The position numbers and the translations under genes were made by a program. This document shows, piece by piece, positions 35,050-46,264 of a DNA stretch of 64,000 bases. Location of the stretch: the NCBI RefSeq assembly GCF_018446385.1, contig NC_055991.1, forward strand, positions 119,951,794 through 120,015,793, written 5' to 3'. Numbering within the stretch: the stretch's first letter is position 1; each line of letters begins with the position of its first letter. The notes beneath the pieces were generated by a model, which saw nothing but the letters and a program-made list of their open reading frames with translations, did not search any database and was not told the DNA's origin. The stretch is from Zingiber officinale (lineage: Eukaryota; Streptophyta; Magnoliopsida; Zingiberales; Zingiberaceae).

Positions 35050-35515
35050 CGGTATTTACCGACGGGATCCCCGACTGAATATTATTCAGTCGGTATTTAT
35101 CGGAAAATTTTAATTCAGTCAGTAATCACCGACTAAAACAACTGCAGTCGTTGATTACCGATTGAATAACTATTTCCGTCGGTAAATACTGACGAATTTA
35201 AAATATCAATCGGAAAGTACCAACTGAATTTGTTTTAGTCGAGAAATTGGCCTTTGGGTTAACAGGTTTAGAAGTTTCGGGTTAATGGGTTTAACACATT
35301 ACCGACGGAATGAATTTTCCGTCGATAATTTCCTTAGGTTAACGATTTTTTTGAGTAACGAGTTTGAGTCAATAGGTTCTCGACGGAATTTCCGTCGGTA
35401 GATCCCGACGGAATATTTATTCCGTCGGTAATTACCTTTAGTTAACAGGTTTTGGAGTTAACGAGTTTGGGTGAATAGGTTACCGACGAAATACGAATTC
35501 CGTCGGTAATCTAGA
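35050..35515 (+). repeat. Left subterminal repeat array of the CACTA element
   Basis: About a dozen copies of the decamer (T)ACCGACGGAA and its complement TTCCGTCGGTA, often paired as short inverted repeats. In the CACTA family such repeats bind the TNPA-type protein. Confidence 0.85.
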
Positions 35516-35529
35516 TTAGAATTAGTTCA

Positions 35530-36035
35530 TGTGACCTCCCTTTCCTCTCCGCGTGAACTTTGCTCTCTCGGCGATTTTCTCAACTTTCTCTCTCGACGAT
35601 CTCCTCTCCGTGTCCAGGAGCCTCGTGTCCTCTCCCGTTCTCCGCGATCGGCAACCGGTGACTCAAGTATGCTCCTCTCCTCCCTCATCTCTTTTATTTC
35701 ACATGCACGGCGACCACCGCAGCCTGCTTGCGGCCGGGGGCCCGCCCCAGGCGGCTTCTCGCGGTAGGCCGGCTGCCGCAGGCACCTGGTCGCGGCAGGC
35801 CGACCTCCGCAGGTGCTTGCTCGCAGCAGGCCGGTCGCCGCATGCCAGCCGCCGCAAGGCGACCATCGCAGGTCCGCCGTTGTAGGGGCCTGCTCGCTGC
35901 TGGCCACTGTGGCCTACTCGCGGTTGGCCGCAGGGGCCTGCTCGTGGCCGGTCGGCAGCCCCAGGCGCTTGCTCGTGGCTGGCCACGACCGACCACTGTA
36001 GGCGTTGCTCGTGGCCATTTGTAGGCGCTTTGTGA
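35530..36035 (+). repeat. GC-rich leader with imperfect minisatellite
   Basis: After a CT-rich leader (35530-35690), the sequence to about 36025 is strongly GC-rich against an AT-rich background. It repeats GGCC(G/T)GC(T/A)CGC(G/A)GC(A/T)GGCC units of roughly 35-40 bp. Both strands stay open over long stretches in several frames because of composition. I do not call a protein here. Confidence 0.6.
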
Positions 36036-36492
36036 CTAATATCTGTTTGTTTGAACCTATTTAAACACATGTAGAGGATCTCAAATATCTGAGACAAACA
36101 AAACTTAGATTTGATGTTCAGGTGGATTTGATAGTTTGCATGTCCATTGTTTTATACATTGGATTTGTTTTACTTGCATTATATTTTATTTATTATAGTT
36201 AGTTTCATTATATGTATTGTTATTTTATTTAATGATACTCTAAGCAACAACATATGTTTATTAAAAAGTCTAAGTTTATAATGATTCCTTAAGCAATACC
36301 ATTATATTCTAAGTTTATAATTATACCATGATATTCTATGTTTATCATTCATTTGCTTTAGTGTAGAGGAGATTTTCGGTAATATGATACGAAGATTGTG
36401 AGATGAGTTTGTTGCTCATAATGCTTTATTTATGCTTATTTCAAGTGATACAAGTTTAATAATGTTTCAATTTATATTCTCATTAGGTAACA

Positions 36493-36968
36493 GTGTATAT
36501 GAACAAAGCTAGGATGTACAATCGATTAGAAAATGGATTTATCATAAATGATTTTATTGTTGAAGTTGAACAGTTTGTGAACTTTGCTAAAAGTTATCCA
36601 GAATGTATGAATGATGCTGAGTTAAGGTGTTCGTGGAATCATAAAAAATGTCAAAATAGAGCTTTTCGTGATGAAGATACTGTAAAAATACATATATGTA
36701 GAAATAGTTTTGTGTCAAATTACTACAATTGGTACTGTCACAGAGAGCCTTATTTATATGAACTAATTGGGCCTTCTGGTGGTTCGTCTTCTAGGACTAC
36801 TGTTGCCGCTCCTGAAGCATCAAATAATATTGATATTTCAATGCAATCAATGGTTTATGATGCGATGAATGTAGTTGATTATTCGAATATAAATGAAATA
36901 CCAACACCTCAATATCGGCAACTATAAGAAATGTTAAAGGCTAGTGAAAGAGAAGTGTGGGAAGACAT
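36493..36968 (+). pseudogene. CACTA transposase-associated domain (TNPD N-terminus)
   Basis: The frame 36493-36927 shows the plant transposase-associated domain: MYNRLENGFIINDFIVEVEQ, then a spacer, LRCSWNHKKCQNRAFRDED and YYNWYCHREPY. The paired cysteines, the histidine and the YYNW motif are those of that family. A stop at 36925-36927 is followed in the same frame by EMLKASEREVWEDIP, which is interrupted by the solo LTR at 36972. The frame resumes beyond the LTR at 38021. Confidence 0.85.
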
Positions 36969-36971
36969 TCC

Positions 36972-38020
36972 TGTTGGAGCAATCTGGGTACCCTAGGTTT
37001 TGATATTTGGGTAAAGGTTTAAGTTAGGTTTATTGTTGTATTTGATATGGATTGTGAGTGTGTAGGATACAGGTACAACAAGGAAAGTCCAAGTGTGATC
37101 TTGGCAAAGGAGGAAAGTACAAGAATGAGTTTTGGTGGTGTAAGTCTAAGTGTGATTTGGTAATGGATGAATTGTCGGAGGCACGACCTCTTGGCAAAGG
37201 AAGACTCAACAATAATGACAAAGCCGATAAAAGCTCCAGAAGGCAAGACGTGAAGGATGGGGAGGCATCCGAGGGACGCAAGGCTGATGGAAAAGGTTAG
37301 AAGGCTAGGTCTAAGTTGGTCGGGAGAGGACGAGTGCTGAGTGAATGTACTCGAGAGTTAAATCCTAGGATTATAGTTTTACTATAGCGTTACTGTAGCA
37401 GCACTGCAGCAATCGACTGGTGTTTTCATCAGTCGACTAGTGCGGTCGACCAGGCAATCAACTAGGAGTGAACAGAATGCTTCTATTCGTTCAGTTAGTG
37501 TGGATCAGTCGACTGGTGTCAAGCCGTTGGGTTGTAACGGTCGAATCTCCACGGAGGGTAGTCGACTGATAGTTTTGGTAGTAGACTGGTAGACGGGGTT
37601 TTCCAACTCGTGGCCTATATAACCAAGCATTGGAAGCTTGGTTGAGGTTAACGAAATAGACTTAGTTAAAGCCTATTAGAGTCTCCCAAGCCCTCGTGTG
37701 ATCGGTGTGCTTGTATTCAAGTGTTTGTGGCGAGATTTCTCCACCGACAAGGAGCTTGAGCTAGTCGGAGGTTTTTCGAGGAGTTATCCACTGATGGATC
37801 ATGATCGTCCACTTTACTGACAATCATGGAGTAGAAGTAATCCCCGAACCACATTACATAAACATGTTATAGGTTTGATTGTTTTGGTTATTACCTCTAG
37901 GTTTAGCATTCTATTTGTTAGATTTGTTTTTGTATTTTCGCTGTGCACTAACATTATAGGAAGCGATCGATTTGGGTGAGACGCTATTCACCCCCCCTAG
38001 CGGGCGTCAAGGTCCCAACA
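36972..38020 (+). mobile_element. Solo LTR of family C inside the CACTA transposase gene
   Basis: Starts TGTTGGAGCAATC and ends GGTCCCAACA, 1049 bp, with target duplication ATTCC (36967-36971 and 38021-38025). It contains repeated GTCGACTG(G/A) words at 37410-37590 and a TATA box (CTATATAACC, 37615-37624). Deleting it and one ATTCC rejoins the transposase frame (..WEDIP then FGHSQLSPTARLLN). The same LTR family, on the other strand, is at 54359-62385. Confidence 0.95.
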
Positions 38021-38248
38021 ATTCCTTTTGGTCATTCTCAACTATCACCTACTGCAAGGTTATTGAATGTGAAAGTAGAACATCATTTTTCTGAAAGATG
38101 TTACGATAACATCTGTCAATTGATGTCAGAGTTGCTTCTTGCTGATAACATAATGACTGATAGCTTCTATGAAACAAAGAAATTGATAAGAGGTTTAGAA
38201 ATTACCTGTAGAGAAGATTTATCGAGTAGCGACATATATTACTCTTGA
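38021..38248 (+). pseudogene. Continuation of the CACTA TNPD remnant
   Basis: SPTARLLNVKVEHHFSERCY then FYETKKLIRGLEI: the segment preceding the DDE domain in CACTA transposases, where 'fYe.KK...gLgL' is invariant. It stops at 38246-38248. The several-hundred-residue DDE transposase that should follow is not present before the next domain at about 38430, so this was lost by an internal deletion. Confidence 0.8.
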
Positions 38249-38424
38249 TTATAGGGCATCTTAAACAAAGGAATTTCCTGGAGATTGTACATTTCGGGTA
38301 TTATATGGAGACATGTAGACCATGAGACAAAAGATTTTTATTATAATGAATTTGTGGTAAGTAAATTGAATATGTACAATATATTTATCCTTTATTATAC
38401 TAAATTTTCAATTTTTAATTGCAG

Positions 38425-39338
38425 AAAAAATATACGTGGGAGGATGGACACGAGGTAGTATTTGCAGCAACGTGGAATATTTATTGTGCCAAATTGTACA
38501 AAGACCTCTTATATTATATGAGAAAGGATGACACAAGGTCAGCTTATGTATCCGAGGAGATCTAGAGTGCATGGACGACCACTTGGTCTGCAGATAGATG
38601 ACAGGCAAAGGCTTTAAAAGCTCGAGAAAATAGAAATACAGAGCCAGGTGGCCCGAGTACCGGATCCGCTCGACATACATCAGAATCTCGATCCATTGTT
38701 GAACACGCTATGGATCTGGTGAGTGTAATTCAATTTTTATATAAATCAAATTTTTATTTATTAACAAACTTGCATAATTTTGGCCCAACTTATTTGTGTA
38801 TGTAGGAGCGTTCTTTAGAAAGATAACCTACTTACCTAGAGATCTTTCTCAAGACTCACAAGAGAAAAGATGACACATATGTTGATGCTCGATCAAAAAA
38901 CATTCGGGTTTGAATTATTAATTTTATTATATTTAATCATTAATATTGATTAATTATTTTTAGTAATTGTGTACAACATATAAATCGTATATTTTTTCTA
39001 CATAGGAGGAAATGATAAGTAGGGTGGCTCAGACATCTCAGCAACTAGTAGAGGGAGGGGAGTCACAAGATCTATCCACCCAGCAAATAAATGATATTTA
39101 TTATGATGTTGTGGGTGAAAGGACAAAGAACTCCTCCCTCTACGGCCTTGGCTCCCAGGCTAAGGTGATATTTGATCGCTTGAGGACTCCTAGGGGTCGT
39201 GCTAGTTCCTCTTCTTCTTCTTTTGAGGTAGAGTCATTAAGAAAAGAAAATCAAGAATTGAAGACTCAAATGACTATGATGGAGCAGAGATGGGAGGAGA
39301 GGTGGGCTGCTCAGGAGCAGGCATTGGCTCAGATGTGA
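38425..39338 (+). pseudogene. CACTA second protein remnant (plant transposase, Ptta/En/Spm family)
   Basis: Spread over exon-like pieces. 38425-38700 encodes KYTWEDGHEVVFAATWNIYC and later SARHTSESRSIVEHA. 38805-38910 encodes THKRKDDTYVDARS. 39012-39338 is open for 108 codons with QQINDIYYDVVGERTKNSSL, YGLGSQA and then a coiled coil rich in Glu and Gln (ESLRKENQELKTQM). This order is that of the plant transposase family of TNPA/TNP1-like proteins. A stop at 38562-38564 and others show decay. Confidence 0.8.
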
Positions 39339-40079
39339 GCAGTCATTGCTAGATAGGACCAGTCATAGCAGACCCAGTCACAACATGATATTGAGTCACA
39401 GAAGACTCGAGACCCATCAGACCCTGCTGATGATTAGATTTTCTGAAGTATGTTCAACTATAACTTGATTTTTTAAATTTATCATACATTAAGTAAAATA
39501 TATTTGTTCTATTTGAATATTATTAGATATTTATCTTAAATTGTATTACATTTTTTCAGGAGTCCGTATTGATACATTCACCGTCACTATCATTGCATAT
39601 CCAAAATATAATCTAGGTATTTTTTTACATGTAAAATTAGTTATATATTATAATTTTTGAGTTATATATTACATTTGTATCGATTCGTTCTAATCAGACC
39701 CCCTTGTATTTGACTTTCATAGGATTATATTTGGATATATGTAGGAGATGTATCATGGTAAGTATTTTGGATATGTTGTGTTTGTCTTTTACTTGTCATT
39801 CACTTTGGATAGTATGATTGTGAGTATGTTGTGTATTTGGATACTTATGCTTGTGTTTTGTATTGAATTTTAGACATTTGGACAATTATGATTGTGTTTC
39901 ATATTGAATTTTGGATATTTTGATTGTTTGTATGTTGTATGTTGTAGTAAATTATGATTTATGTGTGGTTTGTATTTGTGTTGTCATCGTTTGTGATGAT
40001 TTTTATTAATATGAAAATTGTATATAGGATAAGATCTAAACAAGAGAGGTGTTGTTGAAATTTTAGCAGGCATTAACGA

Positions 40080-40490
40080 CATAATCATGATTTCCGTTGA
40101 TAATTCCCGAAGGAAAAAATGATTCCGTCGGTAAAATATCGAATATGTACAGTCATGTATCGATAAATTACCTACGAAATATTATTTTCTATCGGAAATT
40201 ACTGATGGAAACAAGATTCAGTCGGTAATTTACCGACAGAAAACACGATTCAGTCGGCAAATTCCGTTATCTTCCGTCTACTATCTGTCGACAGGGCAGT
40301 TTTCTGTCGTTAAATATTACCGACGAAAATTTATATTTCGTCGACGAATACCGATTGAATATCATTTCCGTCGGTAAATTCCGTTCCCGCCGCAGTAACT
40401 TCTGATGTCACAAATTCCGTCGGTAATCTAAATTACCAACGGAATTGTGATGGAAAATTCAGTTGGTATTTGCTATAATTTTTGTAGTGA
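40080..40490 (+). repeat. Right subterminal repeats and terminus of the CACTA element
   Basis: About fourteen copies of TTCCGTCGGTAA and its complement, ending in GCTATAATTTTTGTAGTG. The final TGTAGTG is the inverted CACTACA terminus. Confidence 0.9.
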
Positions 40491-42297
40491 ATTCTTAGCC
40501 ATCCATCACGAACTCTTCCTGATTTATCTTGAAGACTGACTTTGATAGTCGGTGAAAAAATTTTATAGGATCAGATCATTCACATATAGAATTAGTCAAT
40601 AAAATTAAGTTTATTATTTTTTATATAATTTTATAATTGCTACCGCGCGAATCATGCATTCTCCAACTTTCTAATTTTTTCAATATCACTTTATGTATAT
40701 TCGATTTCATTTATTATAGTAGTTTTCATCTCTATTTTTAAAATTTTTACTAATGACGTATTTATTTGGATAAAAAGATGTAGAAAAAATATCACTTTAA
40801 TCTGTATAATTAATCTTAATCATTCATCTGTCATTTATTTTTATTATAGTAGCTATAAAATTATAACTATTATAATTATGTGACAGTTTAGTTACAGTGA
40901 CTATAATATTATAATTACAATAATTATGTAACGGTTATAAAATTATAAATATTATAATTATATAATAATTATGATTTAGTAGCTACTACAATATATCTAA
41001 TTCAAAGTTTAGATAAGAAATATAGATAAAAATAATAATGAGAATGATAATACAGTGGAGAGTAATTGAATCATTTGATAAAATAAATAAACTGGTATGA
41101 TGAGATACTCTTTTATAAAAACATTAAAATGGAGCGATCCATTTGGGAAAAAAAGGATGCTCTTCTAATTTTTTCTTCTCTTGAACGATCCCATATTTGA
41201 CATTTAAAAGATTAACTTATAATAACTTATAATTCACTTGATGAAAATAGGTCTTTATTTCAAAATTAAATGAGTAAAAAGTAAAGGAATGGTTAAAAGA
41301 GTGATTTAAAAAAATTAAAAGAGGTTTTATAGTATTTTTCATATGTAAAATATAGTGATTATTAATTATTAAAATATGTAAAAATAAATCGATTCAATTC
41401 AGATTAAAAAAATGTACACATAATATTTTTCTATAATTTTTTATCAACTTATATAAATTTAATTAAAATTGGTTCAACATGCTTAAATAATTGCAATATT
41501 AATGTTAAATATTATAATAGTTAAATAATGATTATTACAAATTTTTGTAGTAGTTATAATATTATTCTAATAATTTTAACCATATCAAATCGATTTGAAT
41601 TAAGTTTAAATATTATTTTTTAAATTGATTTTTTAGCAGCTAAAATAAATTAAATGATATTGTCAGATGAAACAACGTTAAAATTAGGACGACGTTTTGA
41701 TTTTTATCCGAATTAAATCTTTAAGTTTTTTTAACAAGCTTAAACATATTTTTAAACTTTGTAAAATTAACAACAAAAATCAAATTTATATATAGCTGAT
41801 GTGGTAAGTGATTAGAGATTTATAATTTGAGAAGAGCGGTTGAATCTTAAGATTGGGGAGTGTCCTAGCTAGTTGAGATTTTCTATCTCAAAAATAATAT
41901 GTCCTTGTGTCTCTTCATCGATCGGGCGATCAAATATTTTTATGATGTATATTACATCCTGAAGATATAATTTAACCTATCTAATCGATGAAAAAATATA
42001 GATATATATTATATTTGGGACAGAGATCTCAACTCGTCCCTGCATCCCATATAACTCTCCTCATTTACTTGTCATCTCCTCCGCGAGATGGACGTAGGGT
42101 AAAAGAAATCGTTTGATCACGTTTACCCAAATAAAGAAAATAGAAGGATATAAAAGGAATGAAGAAAATAATAGCCTTAGCTTTGTCTTGGTAATTGTAC
42201 TATTAAGACTTCATCATAACAAACACTGTCGATATTTATATTCGAGTCCACCCATGCACACGTATGACTTTATATCTTCATTTTTTTTAATAATCTA
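40491..42297. other. AT-rich intergenic sequence, no gene seen
   Basis: Very A/T-rich. 40850-40990 repeats TATAATTA(T/C) phrases on both strands (for instance GTGACTATAATATTATAATTAC). No coding or RNA feature is credible. Confidence 0.6.
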
Positions 42298-42649
42298 AGT
42301 TTTTTCGGTAATTTATTAAATGATGCACCTAAAAAATTTTAATTGGTCAAAAGACGTATGTTATTTTAGTATTTACCAAAGGATATATTTTTTCAAATAT
42401 ATTTTCCTTTTTATTCTTATGTCAAATATAACTTTTTCTGTCGTTTTTCTTTTCTCCCTCTTCTTTTTCCTATCTCTTCTCTCCTCTCTCATCTCTCTTG
42501 TACATGTAGTTTCTTTTTTTTTTTTCCTTTCTTCTCTTTCCTCTTTTTTATTTGCATGTATGCATAACATAGACCTGATATACAAATCATATCAATCCAA
42601 CGACATTTAAGATTTAGTTAATTTTTTGATAATATTTTAATACATTTAG

Positions 42650-43060
42650 AGAAACTAAAATAAATCATTAATAATAAATTTGAATTCCTTGTAATTTCAG
42701 AAATCCACAAGAATTAAAATAAGTGCAATCAGAGCTCTTTAGGTCTATCAGTGGGTTTCGGTCAAAACCCACTGATAGACCTAAAGACCTCAGATTACAC
42801 CCATTTCAGTTTCTGTGGAGTTCTGAGGTTACAAGAAGTTCAAATATGTTATCCATTGTTTATTTTGACTTATCGAATGTGTTAAAATATAATAAGAAAT
42901 AACCAATAAAAATTTTCACATTGGACCTGATATATATTATATCAGGCCCAACGCGAGCCTGATATGTATCATATCATGCCCAACATGGAGAGAATTAATG
43001 TACAATGTCTAATAATGAAAAATTCTATTTTACTTTTTTGAGGATACAACAATGAAAAGA
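42650..43060. repeat. Palindrome 1 of the foldback element
   Basis: The centre is near 42762 (GGGTTTCGGTCAAAACCC). Flanks run outward as complementary copies: CTTTAGGTCTATCAGTGGG against CCCACTGATAGACCTAAAG, then GCAATC(A)GAG against CTCAGATTAC. Confidence 0.85.
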
Positions 43061-43234
43061 GACTTGAATAAACCAACAGGTTTATCATCTAGACCAGCTA
43101 AGACCCATGATGATTTGAAGTATGGAAGGATTAAGTGCAAATATAAGGTTCTTCATTAGAGAAACAAAGACAATTAAGTGACAATGAAATGAAGAGTTCC
43201 TAAAATAGTTGAGCATTCCTAATAGTGTGAGACC

Positions 43235-43710
43235 CACATTAAGTCTGATATGGAATCATATTAGGTCTAACATGGGCTTAATATGATTCATATCAGGCTT
43301 AACGTGGAAGTTTTTTGTTGATTCTTTCTTTTTATATTTTAACACATTCTAAAAGTCAAAATAAATAATGAATAGCATATTTGAACTCTTTGCAATATCA
43401 GGAATCCACAGGAACTGAAATAGATACAATCAGAGCTCTCTAGGTCTATCAGTGGATTTTGATCGAAACCCACTAATAGACCTAAAGATCTCAGATTACA
43501 CCCATTTCAGTTTTTATGGATTTCTGAGGTTACAAAGAGTTCAAATATGCTATTCATTATTTATTTTGTCTTATCAGATGTGTTAAAATATAATAAGGAA
43601 GAACCGATAAAAATATCCACGTTGGGCCTGATATGATTCAATATCATACCCAACGTGAAGAGAATATATGTACAATGCCTATTAATGGGAAATTCTATTA
43701 TACTTCTTTG
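43235..43710. repeat. Palindrome 2 of the foldback element
   Basis: The centre is near 43460 (GGATTTTGATCGAAACCC). Complementary flanks extend about 220 bp each way, out to the words ATATGATTCATATCAGG and GGCCTGATATGATTC. This unit resembles palindromes 1 and 3 but is complete in itself, suggesting a separate insertion of the same family. Confidence 0.85.
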
Positions 43711-43713
43711 AGG

Positions 43714-44077
43714 ATTTTTGAGAATTATGCTGAATTACTAGCTAACCAAGGGGTTTTGGCAACTGCATTGGAGTATTTAAAACTTTTAGAGCCAGATGAA
43801 TCTTCATGCGAGCTTGCCATATTGAGAGATCGGATTTCTCTAACCGCAGAAGGTTTCTTTATAGATATTTTATAGCTTTTATGCTTAAATAATTTTGGTT
43901 TATTTGCATAGTTTTGTTGTTTAGTTAATACCCACCTACTTTTAACAAGTTGCTCTTATCTAAAATTTGTGCCATTAACTCTTAGTGGGTCATGAGTAAT
44001 TCTATAGTGTTTGCTTTGCATAAAATTTGCAATTTTAGCACATACCTGTTAGTTTGGTATTTTAGAGCATTTCTTTG
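43714..44077 (+). pseudogene. Captured exon and intron of a SEC31-like gene
   Basis: 43714-43852 encodes [20 protein letters not shown] then YLKLLEP, then [15 protein letters not shown]. This matches the alpha-solenoid region of plant SEC31, the outer COPII coat protein of ER-to-Golgi transport. The exon ends at GCAGAAG and a GT donor (43853), and the following 225 bp look like the intron. Only this one exon is present. It lies between the palindrome at 43235-43710 and the right arm, which points to capture by the transposon. It cannot make SEC31 function. Reading continues into transposon sequence upstream as an open frame from 43633. Confidence 0.75.
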
Positions 44078-44289
44078 TCAATTAATTGTCTTTGTTTCTC
44101 TAATGAAGAACCTTGTATTTGCACTTAATCCTTCTCTACTTCAAATTATCTTGGGTCTTAGCTGGTACAGATGATAAACCTGTTGGTTTATTCAAGTCTC
44201 TTTTCATTGTTGTATCCTCAAAAAAGTAAAATAGTTTTTTTTATTATTAGACATTGTACATTAATTCTCTCCATGTTAGGCCTGATATG

Positions 44290-44640
44290 ATATATATCAG
44301 GCTCACGTTGGGCTTGATATAATACATATCAGGTCCAACGTGAAAATTTTTACCGGTTCTTTCTTATTATATGTTAACACCTCTGATAAGTCAAAATAAA
44401 CAATAGATATCATATTTGAACTTCTTGCAATCTCAGAACTCCACAGAAACTGAAATGGATGCAATCTGAGGTCTCTAGATCCATCAATGGATTTTGATCG
44501 AAACCCACTAATGGACCTAGAGAGCTCTGATCGCACTTATTTCAATTCCTGTGGATTTCTGAGATTACAAAGAGTTTAAATTTGCTATTCATGGTTTGTA
44601 TTAGCTTCTCTAAATATATTAAAATGTTATTAAAAAATTA
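44290..44640. repeat. Palindrome 3 of the foldback element
   Basis: The centre is near 44500 (GGATTTTGATCGAAACCC), with GATCCATCAATGG against CCACTAATGGACC. It is oriented as the inverted partner of palindrome 1 at the level of the large arms. Confidence 0.8.
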
Positions 44641-45065
44641 ACTAAATCTTAAATGTCATTGGACAGATATAATTTGTATATCAAGCCTATGCTATGCATG
44701 CATGCAAATAAAAAAGAGGAAAGGAAAAATAAAAGAAGCTACATGCATAGGAGAGATGAGAGAGGAGACAGGAAAGAGAGGGCAGGGATCCTCTGGTTCA
44801 GGATCCTTGGACCAGTCGTGGTCCCCTGCTCATTCATTAGCTGGATGAACTGGAGCCAATGAATGGAGAGGGTCTCTTCTGGTCCAGAAAAATGAGAAGA
44901 GGGAGAAAAGAAAAATGACAGAAAAAGTTAGATTTGTCAGAAGGATAAAAAGGGAAGTGCACTTGAAAAAGTGTGTCCTTTGGTAAATACCAAAGTAACA
45001 TAAGTCTTTTGGTCAATTAAGATTTCTAGGTGCGTTATTTGTTAAATTGCCGAAGTATTATCGAT

Positions 45066-46254
45066 AGATTACTATTGGATAAAATAGTACAAATGATCAG
45101 AAAGAAAATAAAATTATAACTCTCAATGTAACAAAAATAAATTATTAATGTAACTAATATATATACATCTTAAATAAGATTAAATGAATATATCAAATTT
45201 ATATTTCGAGATGATCTACATAAGGTATTATAAAATATTTCGCCAACAGATGTAGGAGTGAAAAATAAGGAATACTATAGTTATGAGTTCAAAATAAGAA
45301 ATGAAAAAGAGAAACTATATTCGATTTTATGACAACATATGACCTTATATTAGTTAATATGTTTTTTAAGAAAAAAATAAATGATCACTTACAAAAGTGA
45401 GAATAATAAATAATAAATTGACTTTCTTATAATTAGAAAGAATGATAGAAAAATTTATAAAGATCACATACAAAAGTGAGAATCATAAATCATAAATTGA
45501 CTTTTTATCATTAGGAAGAATGATAGAAAGATTTGTAAAGATCACGTACAAAAGTGAGAATCATAAATCATAAATTGACTTTCTTATCGTTAAGAAGAAT
45601 GTTTGAAAGATTTGTAATGATGACATCATTCTTGAAGAAAATTTAACTTACAAATATATGTTAGTAGTATTTGATATACGTCTTAAGCATATTATCAATA
45701 GAAGAAAAATATGTATGACTCCTAAAATTAAATGAAGTAAATTAAAGGATGAGAAACAAAATATATTTAAGGATAAGATAGGATTATAAGTATTAGAAGA
45801 AATATATGACGACTCCAATATTATATGAGATAAAATTGTATAAAGTTGAAAATAATTGATAAGAAAATATGATTTCATAAAATATTTTTAAAATAGAAAT
45901 AAAATTATTTCAAATTTTAGTAAATAAAAAATGGATTTACTATGGAATTAGTAATCCATTTTACCTAAATAAAAAATAATATAAAATAAAATTTGAAAAT
46001 AAATTAGAAATAAAATTTATAAATAAAAATAAATATATACGGAATACCAACTGCATTTGACATGAGTTATATTTATCAATAAATCTGTTTTAAAAAAATT
46101 TAAATAAAAAAATAATTCGTTTGTAATTTATATAATTTTTTTAAAAAAATATTAAATCATTATAAATATATTTTATTTTGATTCAATACACAACAATCTA
46201 CAAACAAGCTTAAGTAATATTCTTATGCAATCTGCAATGTGCGCTGACTCAATA
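45066..46254. other. AT-rich sequence with a short minisatellite, no gene
   Basis: 45381-45620 holds three tandem units of about 80 bp containing ATACAAAAGTGAGAATCATAA, AAATTGACTTTCTTAT and GAAGAATGATAGAAAGATTT. The remainder is AT-rich without recognisable coding content; the open frame at 45648-45878 on the minus strand has only hydrophobic low-complexity residues. Confidence 0.7.
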
Positions 46255-46264
46255 ATAATCATAA

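Larger units (their letters stand above)
34981..40490 (+). mobile_element. CACTA (En/Spm-type) transposon, left terminus missing
   Basis: The right end at 40490 reads TTTTTGTAGTG, the complement of CACTACAAAAA. Both ends carry arrays of CCGTCGGTA or TACCGACGG subterminal repeats (35050-35515 and 40080-40490). Inside are CACTA protein remnants and a solo LTR. No CACTAC is found on the left, where the array runs into unrelated sequence next to the family A insertion. The DDE transposase core is also missing, so it is defective. Confidence 0.85.
42298..45065. mobile_element. Foldback-like transposon built of nested palindromes
   Basis: The left arm (42298 to about 43172) is the imperfect complement of the right arm (about 44078 to 45065). 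The outermost parts are TTCGGTAATTTATTAAATG at the left and CAAATAACGCACC-type sequence read backwards at the right. They are followed by AATTGGTCAAAAGAC on the left and GTCTTTTGGTCAATT on the right, and TATTTACCAAAGGA against TCCTTTGGTAAATA. Between the arms lie a third palindrome (43235-43710) and a piece of a SEC31-like gene (43714 to about 44077). No transposase is present. Target duplications are not clear. Confidence 0.75.

Noticed and set aside
35527-36097. Several overlapping open frames of 60-132 codons on both strands
   Set aside because: They follow from GC-rich tandem repeats. No frame has conserved features and all are rich in Ala, Arg, Gly and Pro as composition dictates.
42320-42610. 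96-codon frame rich in Phe, Leu and Ser suggesting a membrane protein
   Set aside because: Caused by a T- and C-rich tract in the arm of the foldback element, and its inverted partner does not conserve it.
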